Notes: a model not told the origin generated them from the letters alone. A stretch of DNA of 64,000 nt from Posidoniimonas corsicana (GCF_007859765.1 NZ_SIHJ01000001.1:2295311-2359310), one strand, 5' to 3'. Shown: positions 26,068 to 36,601, counted from the stretch's first letter. Translations and numbers: made by a program.

Positions 26068-29000
26068 ATGGATGCGAAGCCGTTTGTTCACCTGCACTGC
26101 CACAGCCACTACAGCCTGCTAGATGGCGCCAGCCCGATCAAGAAGCTAGTAGGCAGGGCCAAGGAGCTGGGCATGAACGGCCTGGCGCTGACCGACCACG
26201 GCAACCTGTACGGCGCGCTGGAGTTTTACCGCGCCTGCAAGGACGAGGACATCAACCCGATCGTCGGGTACGAGGCCTACATCGCACCGGGCAGCCGCCG
26301 GGACAAGGGCGGCGCATCCAGCAGCAAGGACGCCGCCTACCACCTGACCCTGCTCGCCCAGAACCGCACCGGCTTCAAGAACCTGGTTAAGCTGGCCAGC
26401 AAGGCGTACCTGGAGGGCTTCTACCACAAGCCCCGCATCGACAAGGAGATCCTCAAGGAGTACTCCGAGGGCATCATCTGCCTGTCGGGCTGCGTGAGCG
26501 GCGAGCTGAGCCGCACGCTGCTGTCTGGGTCGACCGCCGGCGAGGCGCTCAAGCAGGGCGAGAAGATCGCCCACTGGTTCCAAAGCACCTTCGGCGACCG
26601 CTACTTCCTGGAGATCCAGAACAACGGCGTTGAGATCCAGCGGGCCGCGATGGAGCTGACAGTGGAGCTGGCCCAGCAGATGGGCATGCCGCTGGTCGCC
26701 ACCTCCGACGCCCACTACGTCAACCAGGAGGACGCCGAGGCTCAGGACGTGCTGCTGTGCATCAACACCGGCCGGTTCCGGACCGACACCAACCGGATGA
26801 AGATGGAGGGCGACCAGTTCTACCTCCGCGGGCCGGAGGACATGTACGCCGCCCTGCCCGGGCACGAGGACGCGCTGGCGCGCAGCCAGGAGATCGCCGA
26901 CTCGGTGGACCTCGACCTGGAGCTCGGCAAGCGGTTCTTCCCCACGTTCACCACGCCCGGAAACACCGAGCCGGACATCAAGGAGAGCGAGGTCTACCTC
27001 CGCGAGCTGGTCATCGCCGGCCTGAAGGAACGGTACGAGGACCAGCCGCACCGCTGGCAGGGCAACGACCCCTCCACCGGCGAGCTGTCCGACGAGGTCA
27101 TGGCCCGCATCGACCGCGAGCTGCACGTGATCAACACGCTCGGCTTCCCGGACTACTTCCTCATCGTGTGGGACTTTGTCCGGTTCGCGGTCGCGAGCAA
27201 CATCCCCTGCACGGCGCGTGGTTCGGGCGTGGGGTCGATCGTCTGCTTCGCGTTGAAGATGAGCCACGTCTGCCCGCTGGAGTACGACCTGCTGTTCGAG
27301 CGGTTCCTAGACATCAGCCGCCTGGAAGCGCCGGATATCGACATCGACTTCTGCAAGGACCGCCGGGTCGAAGTGATCCAGTACGTCAAGGAGAAGTACG
27401 GCGAGGCCAACGTCGCGCAGATCGGCACGTTCGGCACGCTGGCCGCGCGGGCGGCGATTAAGGATGTCGGCCGCACGATGTCGATGCCGATCTTCCGCGT
27501 CGACCAGATCACCGCGATGATCCCCGACCAGCTCGGCATCAGCCTCGACAAGGCGCTGGAGCAGTCCGACGAGCTGAAGGCCGCCTACGAGGGCGACCCC
27601 GAGGTCCGCGAGCTACTAGACCTGGCCCGTAAGATTGAGGGCCTCGCGCGCAACGTGGGGACGCACGCGGCGGCGGTGGTGATCGCCAAGGAGCCGGTCA
27701 GCGAGTACGTGCCGCTGCAGCACGTCAAAGGCAAGACCGAGGTCATCACCCAGTGGTCGATGAACGACGTCGAGGCCGCCGGCCTGCTGAAGATGGACTT
27801 CCTGGGCCTGCGGAACCTGACCATCCTGGCCCGCAGCATCGACCTGATCGAGGAGTCGACCGGCGAGCGGATCGACCCCTACAAGTTCCCGCTGGACGAC
27901 AAGCCTTCCTACGCGCTCTTGTGCCGCGGCGAGACCAAGGGCATCTTCCAGCTCGAGTCGGGCGGCATCCGCGACCTGCTGCAGCGGATGCGTCCGGACA
28001 ACTTCCGCGACATCATCGCCACCGCCGCGCTGTACCGGCCGGGCCCGCTGGAGGGCGGCATGGTGGACCAGTACATCGAGGTCAAGCACGGCCGCCGCGC
28101 CGCCGAGTACCCCCACCCGGTGATGGAGGAGGTGCTCGCCGAGACGCACGGCGTCATGGTGTACCAAGAGCAGGTGATGCGGATCCTCAACCTGCTGGGC
28201 GGCATCGAGCTGTCCAACGCGTACAAGTGCATCAAGGCGATCAGCAAGAAGAAGCTGCCGATCATCGCCAAGTTCCAGGAAGAGTTCATCAAGGGCGCCC
28301 AGGAGAAAGGGCTCGACAAGAAGAAGGCCGAAGAGCTGTTCGGCATGATCGAGAAGTTTGCCGGATACGGCTTCAACAAGAGCCACTCCACCGCCTACGC
28401 GCTCATCGCGTACATGACCGCCTACCTCAAGGCGCACTACCCGGTGCAGTTCATGGCCGCGCTGCTCTCGGGCGACATCCCGGGCCGCAACTTCAAGAGC
28501 AAGGACTCGCTAGTCGAGCACCTGGAAGACTGCACCCGGATGAACATCGAGGTCGTGCCGCCGGACGTGAACCGGTCGTTCGTCGACTTCGCGGTCCGCG
28601 AGGGCAAGATCCTGTTCGGCCTGTCCGCCATCAAGGCGTGCGGCGGCGGCGCGGCCGACGCCGTGGTGGCCGAGCGGGAGAAGAACGGGCCCTTCGCCGA
28701 CCTGTTCGACTTCTGTGAGAGGGTCGACCCCCAGGCGTGCAACCGCGCCACCGTCGAGACCCTCGTCAAGGCCGGCGCGTTCGACTCGTTCGGCGCCGAC
28801 CGCGCCCGCCTGATGGCGGGGGTGGAGCGGGCAATGCAGTCGGGCGCCTCGGCCCAGGCCGACCGCAAGAGCGGCCAGAAGGGGCTGTTCGACGACGCCG
28901 AGGACGAGGCCGCCGACGATGCCAGCGCCGACCTGCCCGAGGCCGCTTCCTGGCCCGAGAAGGAGATGCTGACTTACGAGAAGGAGGTGCTCGGCTTCTA

Positions 29001-29673
29001 CCTCTCCAGCCACCCGCTGGCGGAGTACGAGCAGATCCTCCGCACCTACGCCACCCACACCAGCAAGAGCGTCAACAACCTGGAGCACCGCAGCGAGGTG
29101 GTGCTGGGCGGCATGCTGGCCGCTATCAAGATGAGCCACACCAAAAACCCCAAGCCCGGCATGCCCAGCAAGTACGCCATGTGGGACCTGGAGGACCTGG
29201 ATGGCATTGTGCGGTGCATCATGTGGCCGGAGCAGTTCGCCCAGTTCGGCGACCAGGTGGTGGGCGACGCGATCGTCGGCATCCGCGCCGTGGTCGACCG
29301 CCGGCCGGGCGCCGAGGAGGTCAACCTAATCATCAACGAGCTAATGCCGGTCGAAGAGCTCGAGACCCGCTTCACCAGCGGGGTCACGATCACGGTGGAC
29401 GAGGACCGGCACGGGCTCGAGGGCCTCAAGACGCTCCGCGAGATCATCCGCGGCTACCCCGGTCAGATGCCGCTCAAGCTGCAGCTCTCGCTGGCCGGCG
29501 GCGACGGCATGGCGATCCTCGAGAGCGGCCGCCGCGTGACCCTCGAGGCGGAGCTCCGCCGCCGCGTCGACGAGCACCTGCACCCCGGCGCGTTCCGCCT
29601 GGTGAGCGCCCCGCCGAAGCCCTCCGCCCCGCCCCCGAACGGCCGCAACGGGCGTGACCGGCGGCGGGACTAG
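26068..29673 (+). CDS. dnaE: DNA polymerase III alpha subunit
   Basis: A 1,201-residue replicative polymerase catalytic subunit, of normal length for DnaE. The N-terminal PHP domain has HLHCHSHYSLLDGA and ALTDHGNLYG. The polymerase palm holds the PDIDIDFCKDRR motif (Asp423, Asp425 and Asp427) and an ARGSGVGS block just before it. The finger region carries GTFGTLAARAAIKDVGR, FLGLRNLTIL and GVMVYQEQVM, and the helix-hairpin-helix/OB part appears after about residue 830 (VVLGGMLAAIKMSHTK). It copies the chromosome in the cytoplasm as part of the holoenzyme. The ATG at 26068 matches the family start; an ATG seven codons upstream adds only Arg/Thr-rich residues. A strong terminator follows. Confidence 0.97.
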   Translation: MDAKPFVHLHCHSHYSLLDGASPIKKLVGRAKELGMNGLALTDHGNLYGALEFYRACKDEDINPIVGYEAYIAPGSRRDKGGASSSKDAAYHLTLLAQNRTGFKNLVKLASKAYLEGFYHKPRIDKEILKEYSEGIICLSGCVSGELSRTLLSGSTAGEALKQGEKIAHWFQSTFGDRYFLEIQNNGVEIQRAAMELTVELAQQMGMPLVATSDAHYVNQEDAEAQDVLLCINTGRFRTDTNRMKMEGDQFYLRGPEDMYAALPGHEDALARSQEIADSVDLDLELGKRFFPTFTTPGNTEPDIKESEVYLRELVIAGLKERYEDQPHRWQGNDPSTGELSDEVMARIDRELHVINTLGFPDYFLIVWDFVRFAVASNIPCTARGSGVGSIVCFALKMSHVCPLEYDLLFERFLDISRLEAPDIDIDFCKDRRVEVIQYVKEKYGEANVAQIGTFGTLAARAAIKDVGRTMSMPIFRVDQITAMIPDQLGISLDKALEQSDELKAAYEGDPEVRELLDLARKIEGLARNVGTHAAAVVIAKEPVSEYVPLQHVKGKTEVITQWSMNDVEAAGLLKMDFLGLRNLTILARSIDLIEESTGERIDPYKFPLDDKPSYALLCRGETKGIFQLESGGIRDLLQRMRPDNFRDIIATAALYRPGPLEGGMVDQYIEVKHGRRAAEYPHPVMEEVLAETHGVMVYQEQVMRILNLLGGIELSNAYKCIKAISKKKLPIIAKFQEEFIKGAQEKGLDKKKAEELFGMIEKFAGYGFNKSHSTAYALIAYMTAYLKAHYPVQFMAALLSGDIPGRNFKSKDSLVEHLEDCTRMNIEVVPPDVNRSFVDFAVREGKILFGLSAIKACGGGAADAVVAEREKNGPFADLFDFCERVDPQACNRATVETLVKAGAFDSFGADRARLMAGVERAMQSGASAQADRKSGQKGLFDDAEDEAADDASADLPEAASWPEKEMLTYEKEVLGFYLSSHPLAEYEQILRTYATHTSKSVNNLEHRSEVVLGGMLAAIKMSHTKNPKPGMPSKYAMWDLEDLDGIVRCIMWPEQFAQFGDQVVGDAIVGIRAVVDRRPGAEEVNLIINELMPVEELETRFTSGVTITVDEDRHGLEGLKTLREIIRGYPGQMPLKLQLSLAGGDGMAILESGRRVTLEAELRRRVDEHLHPGAFRLVSAPPKPSAPPPNGRNGRDRRRD

Positions 29674-29703
29674 CTACGTCGACGCACGAAGCGCGCAACG
29701 ATA

Positions 29704-29738
29704 AAAGCCCCGCCGGCACAAGCCGGCGGGGCTTTCTT
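29704..29738 (+). terminator. Rho-independent terminator of dnaE
   Basis: A perfect 14-bp stem (AAAGCCCCGCCGGC with its complement) encloses ACAA, followed by CTT. It lies 30 bases after the dnaE stop; the stem's own AAA/TTT ends supply a T-tract in both directions, so it may also end the convergent GlsB gene. Confidence 0.85.
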
Positions 29739-29786
29739 ATGAGAGTCGCTGAGGGACTCGTATCGACGCTTGGCGGCGCTTCAGGT

Positions 29787-30056
29787 TTACACCGCGGTCT
29801 TGCGTCGGTTGCTGTACAGGTAGACCGACAGAGCGATCACCGCTCCGATCACCGACATGATGAAGCCCGACGCGCGGACCATCTCGCCGCCGGTGAACAG
29901 AAAGCCGATGAACCCGCCTACAAACGAGCCGATCACGCCCAGCACTATTGTTGAAAGCGTGCTCATTGGCTGACGGCCGGGAACCAGCAGCCGCGCGAGC
30001 GCGCCGGCAACCAGGCCGAACACGGTCCAAACGATAATCGCCCAAATAAGTCCCAT
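29787..30056 (-). CDS. GlsB/YeaQ/YmgE-family stress-response membrane protein
   Basis: An 89-residue membrane protein of the transglycosylase-associated (Tag) family. Three hydrophobic helices are clear: IWAIIVWTVFGLVAGALARLLV, STIVLGVIGSFVGGFIGFLF, and FIMSVIGAVIALSVYLYSN. Glycine zipper patterns (GVIGSFVGGFIG) fill the middle helix. The family is often induced by acid or osmotic stress. The ATG at 30056 is preceded by GAGGAGAGAACC, a strong ribosome site, and this excludes the upstream ATG at 30074. It is convergent with dnaE and divergent from the PEP-CTERM gene at 30294. Confidence 0.9.
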   Translation of the reverse strand: MGLIWAIIVWTVFGLVAGALARLLVPGRQPMSTLSTIVLGVIGSFVGGFIGFLFTGGEMVRASGFIMSVIGAVIALSVYLYSNRRKTAV

Positions 30057-30293
30057 GGTTCTCTCCTCAAGCAACGGTTAGTGAATCGGATCAGGGTCTG
30101 GTGAACGGTCGGCACTAGCAGAGCAATGGGCGTGCCGGACCTACCTCGGGGGCGTAATTGCCAGGCGCCGGTGGCCGGATCTGGCCCTGGCAGGCAGCCG
30201 GGCGATCAGGATCGCCGCCGAAGCTGCTTGACCTGGGCTCGGCCGGCGGCCATCCTGGGGGTTCCTCTTCCCGCAATTCTGGGGTTCTCGCAG

Positions 30294-31841
30294 ATGGCCA
30301 AGCAGCTCTTCCTTGTCCTGTTGGTGGCGTCTGCTTGTTGGCTTTGCCCTGTCGTTAACCCCGCCCGGGCGGGGGTCACGGTCGTAGGGCAGGTCGGACC
30401 CAACCCGCCTGGCACCGGAAGCTATGTGACGATCGGCGGCGACCGCTACGGCGAGGTGACCGTCGACGGCGGGACTTCCCTCGCGACCAACAGCGTCGAT
30501 CTAGGTTACAACTTCGGCGGACCCGACCTGGGCGCCGCAGTGATGCGTGTCAGCGGCGCAGGCAGTAGCTGGACCACCAACGACCTGCAGGTCCGAGACG
30601 TGTCCGTGGCGCGGATCGAGGTGCTCGACGGCGGCTACCTCCGCACCGAACGCTTCAGCAGCGAAGAGCCCTCGCCGTTTCAAATCGTCGTCGACGGCGA
30701 CCTCTCTACTCTGCGGGTCTCCAGCCAGCTCAACCTCCAGCCGACCGCAGGGGTGTCGACGATCGGCGTCTCCAATGGGGGGATCTTCGACGCGCTGAAC
30801 AGGACAGTCTTGTTCTACAGCCCGACCGAGGTGACGCTCGCCAATGGGGAGCTCCGGGCGCAAGAACTCACCAACGGGGGCCTCCTGCGGGGCGACGGCG
30901 CCGTCTTGCTCGGCTACGCCGGGGCCAACGCGGGCCGCATCGAGGTCGCGGACTCTCAGCGGCTGCAGCTCTCGAGCATCCAGACAGGCGAGTTCAGGAA
31001 CGACGGCCAGATAAGCGTCCACGGCGGAGAGATCGAGTTCCACCTCCATTTCATCAACCGCACCGATGAAGGGGCGAGCACGTCGGGCGCACTGACCCTA
31101 GTCGACGGCGTCGCACGGTTCAACCGCGGGACCTTCGCTACCCACGACATGCAGAACGATGCCCAAATCACCGCGGTCGGCGGCGAGAATGACCTGCACG
31201 GCCGCGTTTGGTCCACGGCCAACTCGACCATCGCGGCCGCGAACAACAGCGTGCTCCGCTTCCATGATGACGTCGTGGTCGACGGCGGCCGGGTGAGCGT
31301 TTTCGAGGGGGCCCGCGCCGTGTTCCTGGGGGACCTGACCCTTAACGGCGCCGCGCTGCTGGCCGAGCTGCCCGGCGACCCCGCCAACGCTTACGGCGTG
31401 GCCGAGGTGGTGGGCGCCCTGACCATCGACGGCGTGCTGCAGATCGACGCCGCCGGCGCCGCCGGCGCCCAGGCCGGCGACGTCTTCCCGCTGGTCACGG
31501 CGGCCGGCGGAGTCACCGGCTCGGCGTCGCTCGCCGCGGCGCCGCCGCTTCCCAGCGGCCTGCAGTGGGCGCTGCAGACCGACGCTTACACGCTCTCGCT
31601 GGCGGTCGTCGAGGGCCTGCCGGGCGACTTCAACGCCGACGGGCAGGTGGACGCGGCCGACTACACCGTCTGGCGTGATGGCCTTGGCGCGGAGTACCAG
31701 CAGAGCAACTACCATCTGTGGCGCGACAACTACGGCGCGGCGCTAGCTGCCGCATCAACAACAAACGCCGCGCCCGAGCCGGGCGCGGCGTTGCTGTGGG
31801 TCGTGGCCGTCGGGACGCTTACCGCCCGAAGAACTTCTTGA
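30294..31841 (+). CDS. Exported beta-helix-like protein with dockerin-like and PEP-CTERM tail
   Basis: A 515-residue exported protein. A signal peptide (LFLVLLVASACWLCPVVNPARA) is followed by repeating Gly/Asp-rich beta segments (GEVTVDGGTSLATNSVDLGYN; AVMRVSGAGSSWTT; EVLDGGYLRT; ANGELRAQELTNGGLLRGDG), a pattern like a right-handed beta-helix or autotransporter passenger. The C terminus has [20 protein letters not shown] and a second WRDNYGA turn, then APEPGAALLWVVAVGTL and Arg-Arg, a PEP-CTERM sorting signal. The ATG was chosen because the signal begins there. Its last 23 bases overlap the end of the opposing sdhB gene, and its PEP segment contains a perfect 12-bp hairpin. Confidence 0.88.
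   Translation: MAKQLFLVLLVASACWLCPVVNPARAGVTVVGQVGPNPPGTGSYVTIGGDRYGEVTVDGGTSLATNSVDLGYNFGGPDLGAAVMRVSGAGSSWTTNDLQVRDVSVARIEVLDGGYLRTERFSSEEPSPFQIVVDGDLSTLRVSSQLNLQPTAGVSTIGVSNGGIFDALNRTVLFYSPTEVTLANGELRAQELTNGGLLRGDGAVLLGYAGANAGRIEVADSQRLQLSSIQTGEFRNDGQISVHGGEIEFHLHFINRTDEGASTSGALTLVDGVARFNRGTFATHDMQNDAQITAVGGENDLHGRVWSTANSTIAAANNSVLRFHDDVVVDGGRVSVFEGARAVFLGDLTLNGAALLAELPGDPANAYGVAEVVGALTIDGVLQIDAAGAAGAQAGDVFPLVTAAGGVTGSASLAAAPPLPSGLQWALQTDAYTLSLAVVEGLPGDFNADGQVDAADYTVWRDGLGAEYQQSNYHLWRDNYGAALAAASTTNAAPEPGAALLWVVAVGTLTARRTS
31764..31792 (-). terminator. sdhB terminator-like hairpin inside the opposing gene
   Basis: AACGCCGCGCCC and GGGCGCGGCGTT form a perfect 12-bp stem with a 5-base loop. 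On the minus strand, TGTTGTTGATG follows it, 27-55 bases after the sdhB stop. On the plus strand it encodes NAAPEPGAAL of the PEP-CTERM protein. Termination activity is inferred. Confidence 0.5.
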
Positions 31842-32670
31842 TCGAGTAGACCGTCACCTGCCGGCCGGCGCGGGCGATGCTGCGGGTGAGGGGGATCTCC
31901 TTCGGGCAGACCGCCACGCAGTTCTGGGCGTTGCCGCACACCTGCACGCCGCCGGGGCTCATCAGTTCTTCCAGGCGGTCGTCGGCGGCCATCTTGCCGG
32001 TGCCGTGCTCATTGAACAGGATCGCCTGGCTGATGGGCGCCGCGCCGAGGAACGCGGTGTCGTAGGCGGCCTCGCGGCGGGCCTCGAACTGCTCGTCGGT
32101 CTCGCCGCCCTTCTTCTTGACCTCGACCTTGGTGTACTGGGGGCAGGCCTCCATGCAGCAGCCGCAGGTCATGCACTCGGAGAGCGGGTAGCGCGTCTCC
32201 TGCTGGTCCTGCGACTCCTTGGGGCCGGGGCCGCGGTCGTAGTAGTCGTCGACGCCGACCCACGCCTTGACCCGCTTGAGCGCGTTGAACACGCGGCCGC
32301 GGTCCACCACCAGGTCGCGGACCACGGGGTACTTGCTCATTGGCCGCAGCTCGATCTCGCCGGGCGAGTCCTCCAGCAGCCGGTCCACCAGCGCGGAGCA
32401 GGCCTGCCGCACCCGGCCGTTGACCACCATGGTGCAGGCGCCGCACACCTCCTCCAGGCAGTTGCAGTCCCATGCGACCGGCGTGGTGTCCTTGCCATCG
32501 GACGTTTTGGCCATCGCGGCGATCTTCTGCAGCACGCTGATGACGTTCAGGTTCGGCTCGTACGGCACGCGGAACCGCTCCCAGCGGGTCGGCTCGCCGG
32601 GCGCTGTCTGGCGTTGGACCTTCACAATAAAGGACTTAGCGCCGGTTGCGGGGTTGCTCATGCCAGTCAT
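31819..32670 (-). CDS. sdhB: Succinate dehydrogenase/fumarate reductase iron-sulfur subunit
   Basis: A 283-residue iron-sulfur subunit that passes electrons from the flavoprotein to the quinone in complex II. The 2Fe-2S cluster is bound by CNCLEEVCGAC plus a Cys about 12 residues on. The second half carries CMTCGCCMEACPQ for 4Fe-4S and a later CGNAQNCVAVCPKEIP for the 3Fe-4S cluster. The length is slightly above typical E. coli SdhB and fits the type found with a b-type cytochrome of few helices. It acts at the inner membrane. The ATG at 32670 has GAGG seven bases upstream; an ATG at 32661 is possible. No sdhA or sdhC gene lies in the window, so sdhB is here alone. A TTGGCG-17-TAGAAT promoter precedes it. 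Confidence 0.93.
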   Translation of the reverse strand: MTGMSNPATGAKSFIVKVQRQTAPGEPTRWERFRVPYEPNLNVISVLQKIAAMAKTSDGKDTTPVAWDCNCLEEVCGACTMVVNGRVRQACSALVDRLLEDSPGEIELRPMSKYPVVRDLVVDRGRVFNALKRVKAWVGVDDYYDRGPGPKESQDQQETRYPLSECMTCGCCMEACPQYTKVEVKKKGGETDEQFEARREAAYDTAFLGAAPISQAILFNEHGTGKMAADDRLEELMSPGGVQVCGNAQNCVAVCPKEIPLTRSIARAGRQVTVYSIKKFFGR

Positions 32671-32736
32671 CAGGGGCCTCGTGAGGGCGGGTCGGGTTGC
32701 CGGCGGCGGGCCTGTTTCCACGCCCGCCACTACAGG

Positions 32737-33976
<1,240 letters not shown>

Positions 33977-34005
33977 GCGTCGGTTAGACCATATAGTGAT
34001 TCTCC

Positions 34006-34038
34006 GAGCCCCGGTCGCTTGCGACCGGGGCTCTTTTT
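34006..34038 (+). terminator. Rho-independent terminator of gap
   Basis: GAGCCCCGGTCGC and GCGACCGGGGCTC form a perfect 13-bp stem with a two-base loop, followed by TTTTT. It starts 30 bases after the gap stop. Confidence 0.92.
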
Positions 34039-34222
34039 GTGCGCTGATCGATCAGCGAAGAGGCGGAAGCGGACCGGTAGTTGCTTGTTCAGCGTCCATC
34101 CGGCGGTAGATCTCGGTCTGCGGGACTAGTGGTGGCTCCTGGGCATCCAAGTTGGCCGCCACGAACCCAAGCCGCCCGGGGTCCGTCGTTGCCGAACCTA
34201 TCCTGTCACGCCTGAGGGTCCG

Positions 34223-35713
34223 ATGTTGCGAGGTTGCCTTCCGACGCCCCGAACCGCCGACGCCTGTGGTCTGCGCCTGCTAGTTTCGCTGCTCACCGTG
34301 GTCCTGCTCGCCGCTGCCGCCCGGGCCCAAGATGCGGCGGACCCGCCGCCCGCCGAACCAGAGGCCTCCGCCGAGCAGACTTCGCCGCAGCCCAAGGACG
34401 TGACGGTCGAGCCGCGGGCCGAAGACGAACAGATCGCCGAGCGTCTCCAGGGCATCCTGGAGGCGACCGGCTGGTTTCGGGCGCCGGTCGTACGGGTCCA
34501 GGAGGGCGTGGCCTTCCTGGAGGGCGCCACGGAGACCGACCAGCGCAGCGAGTGGGCCCAGCGGCTTGCCGGGCGGACCGAGGACGTGGTGGCGGTGGTC
34601 AACAATATCGAGGTGGACACGCCGAGCCTGTTCGACTTCTCGGCGGCCAACTCGCAGCTCGAGCAGATGCTCCGCGGCGTCATCCAGGCGGCGCCGACGT
34701 TCTTGGTGGCCGTGGCGGTGTTGCTGCTGACGTGGCTGGCGGCCAAGGTCGCCGGCGTTGTGGGCAGGGCGGTGGCCAACCGCCGGGTGGAGAACGAGCT
34801 GCTCCGGGGCATGGCGGCGCGGTTCGCGGCCGTGCCGGTGCTGCTGCTGGGCGCCTACCTGGCGCTGCGGGTGGCGGGGCTGACCCGGTTGGCGGCCACG
34901 GTGCTGGGGGGCACCGGGCTGCTCGGCATCGTTATCGGCATCGCGTTCCGGGACATCGCCGAAAACTACCTGGCCAGCATCCTGATCAGCATGCGCCGTC
35001 CGTTCGAGGTAGGCGACCTGGTGACTATCAACGAGCACCAAGGCTTCGTGCAGACGGTCACGTCACGCGGCACGCAGATCATGACGCTCGACGGGAACCA
35101 CGTGCAGATTCCGAACTCGCTGGTCTACAAGAGCGTGATCGAGAACGCGTCGGCCAACCCCAACGTGCGGCTCGGGTTCGTGGTCGGCATCGACTACTCC
35201 GACTCGGCGCCCGCAGCGCAGGACGCCGTGCTCAAGACGCTCCGCGACCACGACGCGGTGCTCAAAGACCCCGAGCCGTTGGTGCTGGTCAACGAGCTGG
35301 CCGCCTCGACCGTCAATCTCAGCATCTACTTCTGGGTGGACGCGTCGAAGTACAGCCACATCAAGGTCCGCTCCGCGATCATGCGGCTCGTGAAGCGGCG
35401 CCTGCAGCGCGACGGCTTCACGCTGCCGGACGAGGCGCGCGAGATGATCTTCCCGCAGGGCGTGCCGGTGCGGATGATCGGGGCCGACGCGGCCGCCGGC
35501 GCGCCGCCGCGCGAACCGGCTAGAGACGAACCACGCGACCAGCCGGCCGCCCTTGCCGAGGCGGACGAGCCGGAGCCCGAGTCGACCGAGGCCGAGGGCA
35601 ACCTCACGTCCGAGAAGCAGGAGATCGAGCAGCAGGCGGCCGGCGCGCGGAAGCTGTCCGACGCCGCCAACCTGATCGAGTCACCCGCGGATTCTCAATC
35701 CGGCGGAACGTAA
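34223..35713 (+). CDS. MscS-family mechanosensitive channel with BON domain
   Basis: A 496-residue membrane protein. A signal-like helix (LLVSLLTVVLLAAAARA) and a Pro/Glu linker lead to a BON-like domain (about 70-130, DEQIAERLQGILEATGWF...EDVVAVVNNIEV), which may bind phospholipid or the envelope. Three transmembrane helices follow (TFLVAVAVLLLTWLAA; AVPVLLLGAYLALRV; TVLGGTGLLGIVIGIAF), the last the pore helix. The soluble MscS domain has RRPFEVGDLVTI and TSRGTQIMTLDGNHVQIPNS. The last 90 residues are acidic and Ala/Glu-rich, probably disordered. It would release solutes on osmotic downshock. The ATG is upstream of the signal-like helix; no strong ribosome site is seen. Confidence 0.9.
   Translation: MLRGCLPTPRTADACGLRLLVSLLTVVLLAAAARAQDAADPPPAEPEASAEQTSPQPKDVTVEPRAEDEQIAERLQGILEATGWFRAPVVRVQEGVAFLEGATETDQRSEWAQRLAGRTEDVVAVVNNIEVDTPSLFDFSAANSQLEQMLRGVIQAAPTFLVAVAVLLLTWLAAKVAGVVGRAVANRRVENELLRGMAARFAAVPVLLLGAYLALRVAGLTRLAATVLGGTGLLGIVIGIAFRDIAENYLASILISMRRPFEVGDLVTINEHQGFVQTVTSRGTQIMTLDGNHVQIPNSLVYKSVIENASANPNVRLGFVVGIDYSDSAPAAQDAVLKTLRDHDAVLKDPEPLVLVNELAASTVNLSIYFWVDASKYSHIKVRSAIMRLVKRRLQRDGFTLPDEAREMIFPQGVPVRMIGADAAAGAPPREPARDEPRDQPAALAEADEPEPESTEAEGNLTSEKQEIEQQAAGARKLSDAANLIESPADSQSGGT
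35664..35687. repeat. 24-bp direct repeat, copy 1
   Basis: Identical to 36602-36625 over 24 bases. It codes for the C-terminal ANLIES of the MscS protein; the second copy follows the divergent end of the carbonic anhydrase gene. Confidence 0.85.
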
Positions 35714-35781
35714 GCGTGCCTGGCGCGACCGTCGACACGGGCGTCCGCGGACCGCCGCCAAAGCACCGTTCCCTCGGGCCG

Positions 35782-36462
35782 TTAGGCCTCGAAGAAGTCG
35801 ACCTTCCCGGTCGCCAGGCGGTAGATGGCGGGGACCACGACCACGCCGTCTTCGTTCGGGATCTTCTGAGACAGGGTGTTCAGCTCAGAGACCGAGTTCA
35901 GCGCGTTCGCCTTGACCGCCTCGGTTAGCGTGCTGTCCTTCTTCCTTTTGCTGAGCGAGGCGTTATTGAATTCGGTAACCTTCTTCGGTGAGAGCTTGCT
36001 CACAGCCGGCGTCAGGTAGCTCAGCAGGCCGTTAATGTGCGGACCCAGGTCGGCCGGCTTCGGCGCGGCGGCGTTGTCGATCGCCGCCTTGACCGCGCCG
36101 CAGCTCTCGTGGCCCAGCACCACAATTAGGTTGGCGCCGATGCCGCCGATCTTCTTGATGGCCGCGTACTCGATGCTCGCGATCGACTCTGGATTGGCGA
36201 CGTTGCCCGCGACCCGGATCGTGAAGATCTCGCCCAGCCCGCAGTCGAAAGCGATCTCCGGCGGGACCCGGCTGTCCGCGCAACAGAGCACGATCGCCCA
36301 CGGCTTCTGCCCGCCGACCAGTTCCTCCCTCCGCTTGATGTTCCGCAGCGAGCAATCTTCTTTGGGATCGTTGAAGTCCTCTTCAACAAACCGGTCGTTG
36401 CCGGCTTTCAAGGCTTCAAGCGCCTCGGCCGCTGACTTCTGCGCCGCTTTCTTCTTCGCCAT
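35782..36462 (-). CDS. Beta-class carbonic anhydrase
   Basis: A 226-residue zinc enzyme that interconverts CO2 and bicarbonate. The ligands are clear: Cys61 and the Asp63-Arg65 dyad in CADSR, His118 and Cys121 in HESC. The protein also has the IRVAGNVA block and a C-terminal helix. The N terminus begins MAKKKAAQKSAAEAL, a Lys/Ala-rich stretch before the fold. The ATG at 36462 is preceded by GGAG eight bases upstream, better than a TTG six bases further out. It is convergent with the MscS gene and bracketed by a 24-bp direct repeat. It probably supplies bicarbonate or pH control in the cytoplasm. Confidence 0.94.
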   Translation of the reverse strand: MAKKKAAQKSAAEALEALKAGNDRFVEEDFNDPKEDCSLRNIKRREELVGGQKPWAIVLCCADSRVPPEIAFDCGLGEIFTIRVAGNVANPESIASIEYAAIKKIGGIGANLIVVLGHESCGAVKAAIDNAAAPKPADLGPHINGLLSYLTPAVSKLSPKKVTEFNNASLSKRKKDSTLTEAVKANALNSVSELNTLSQKIPNEDGVVVVPAIYRLATGKVDFFEA

Positions 36463-36601
36463 GGACAAGCTCCGAGAGGAGGGTGATCGACTTGAGGGTG
36501 AACGCCCCCACGATAGCGTTCAGGGACGACAATCTCAACAATGGCGGGCAGCGGCCGTCCGCCGCGGCGATGCGGCTGAGGCGACGGGCGTGTCGCCGAC
36601 T

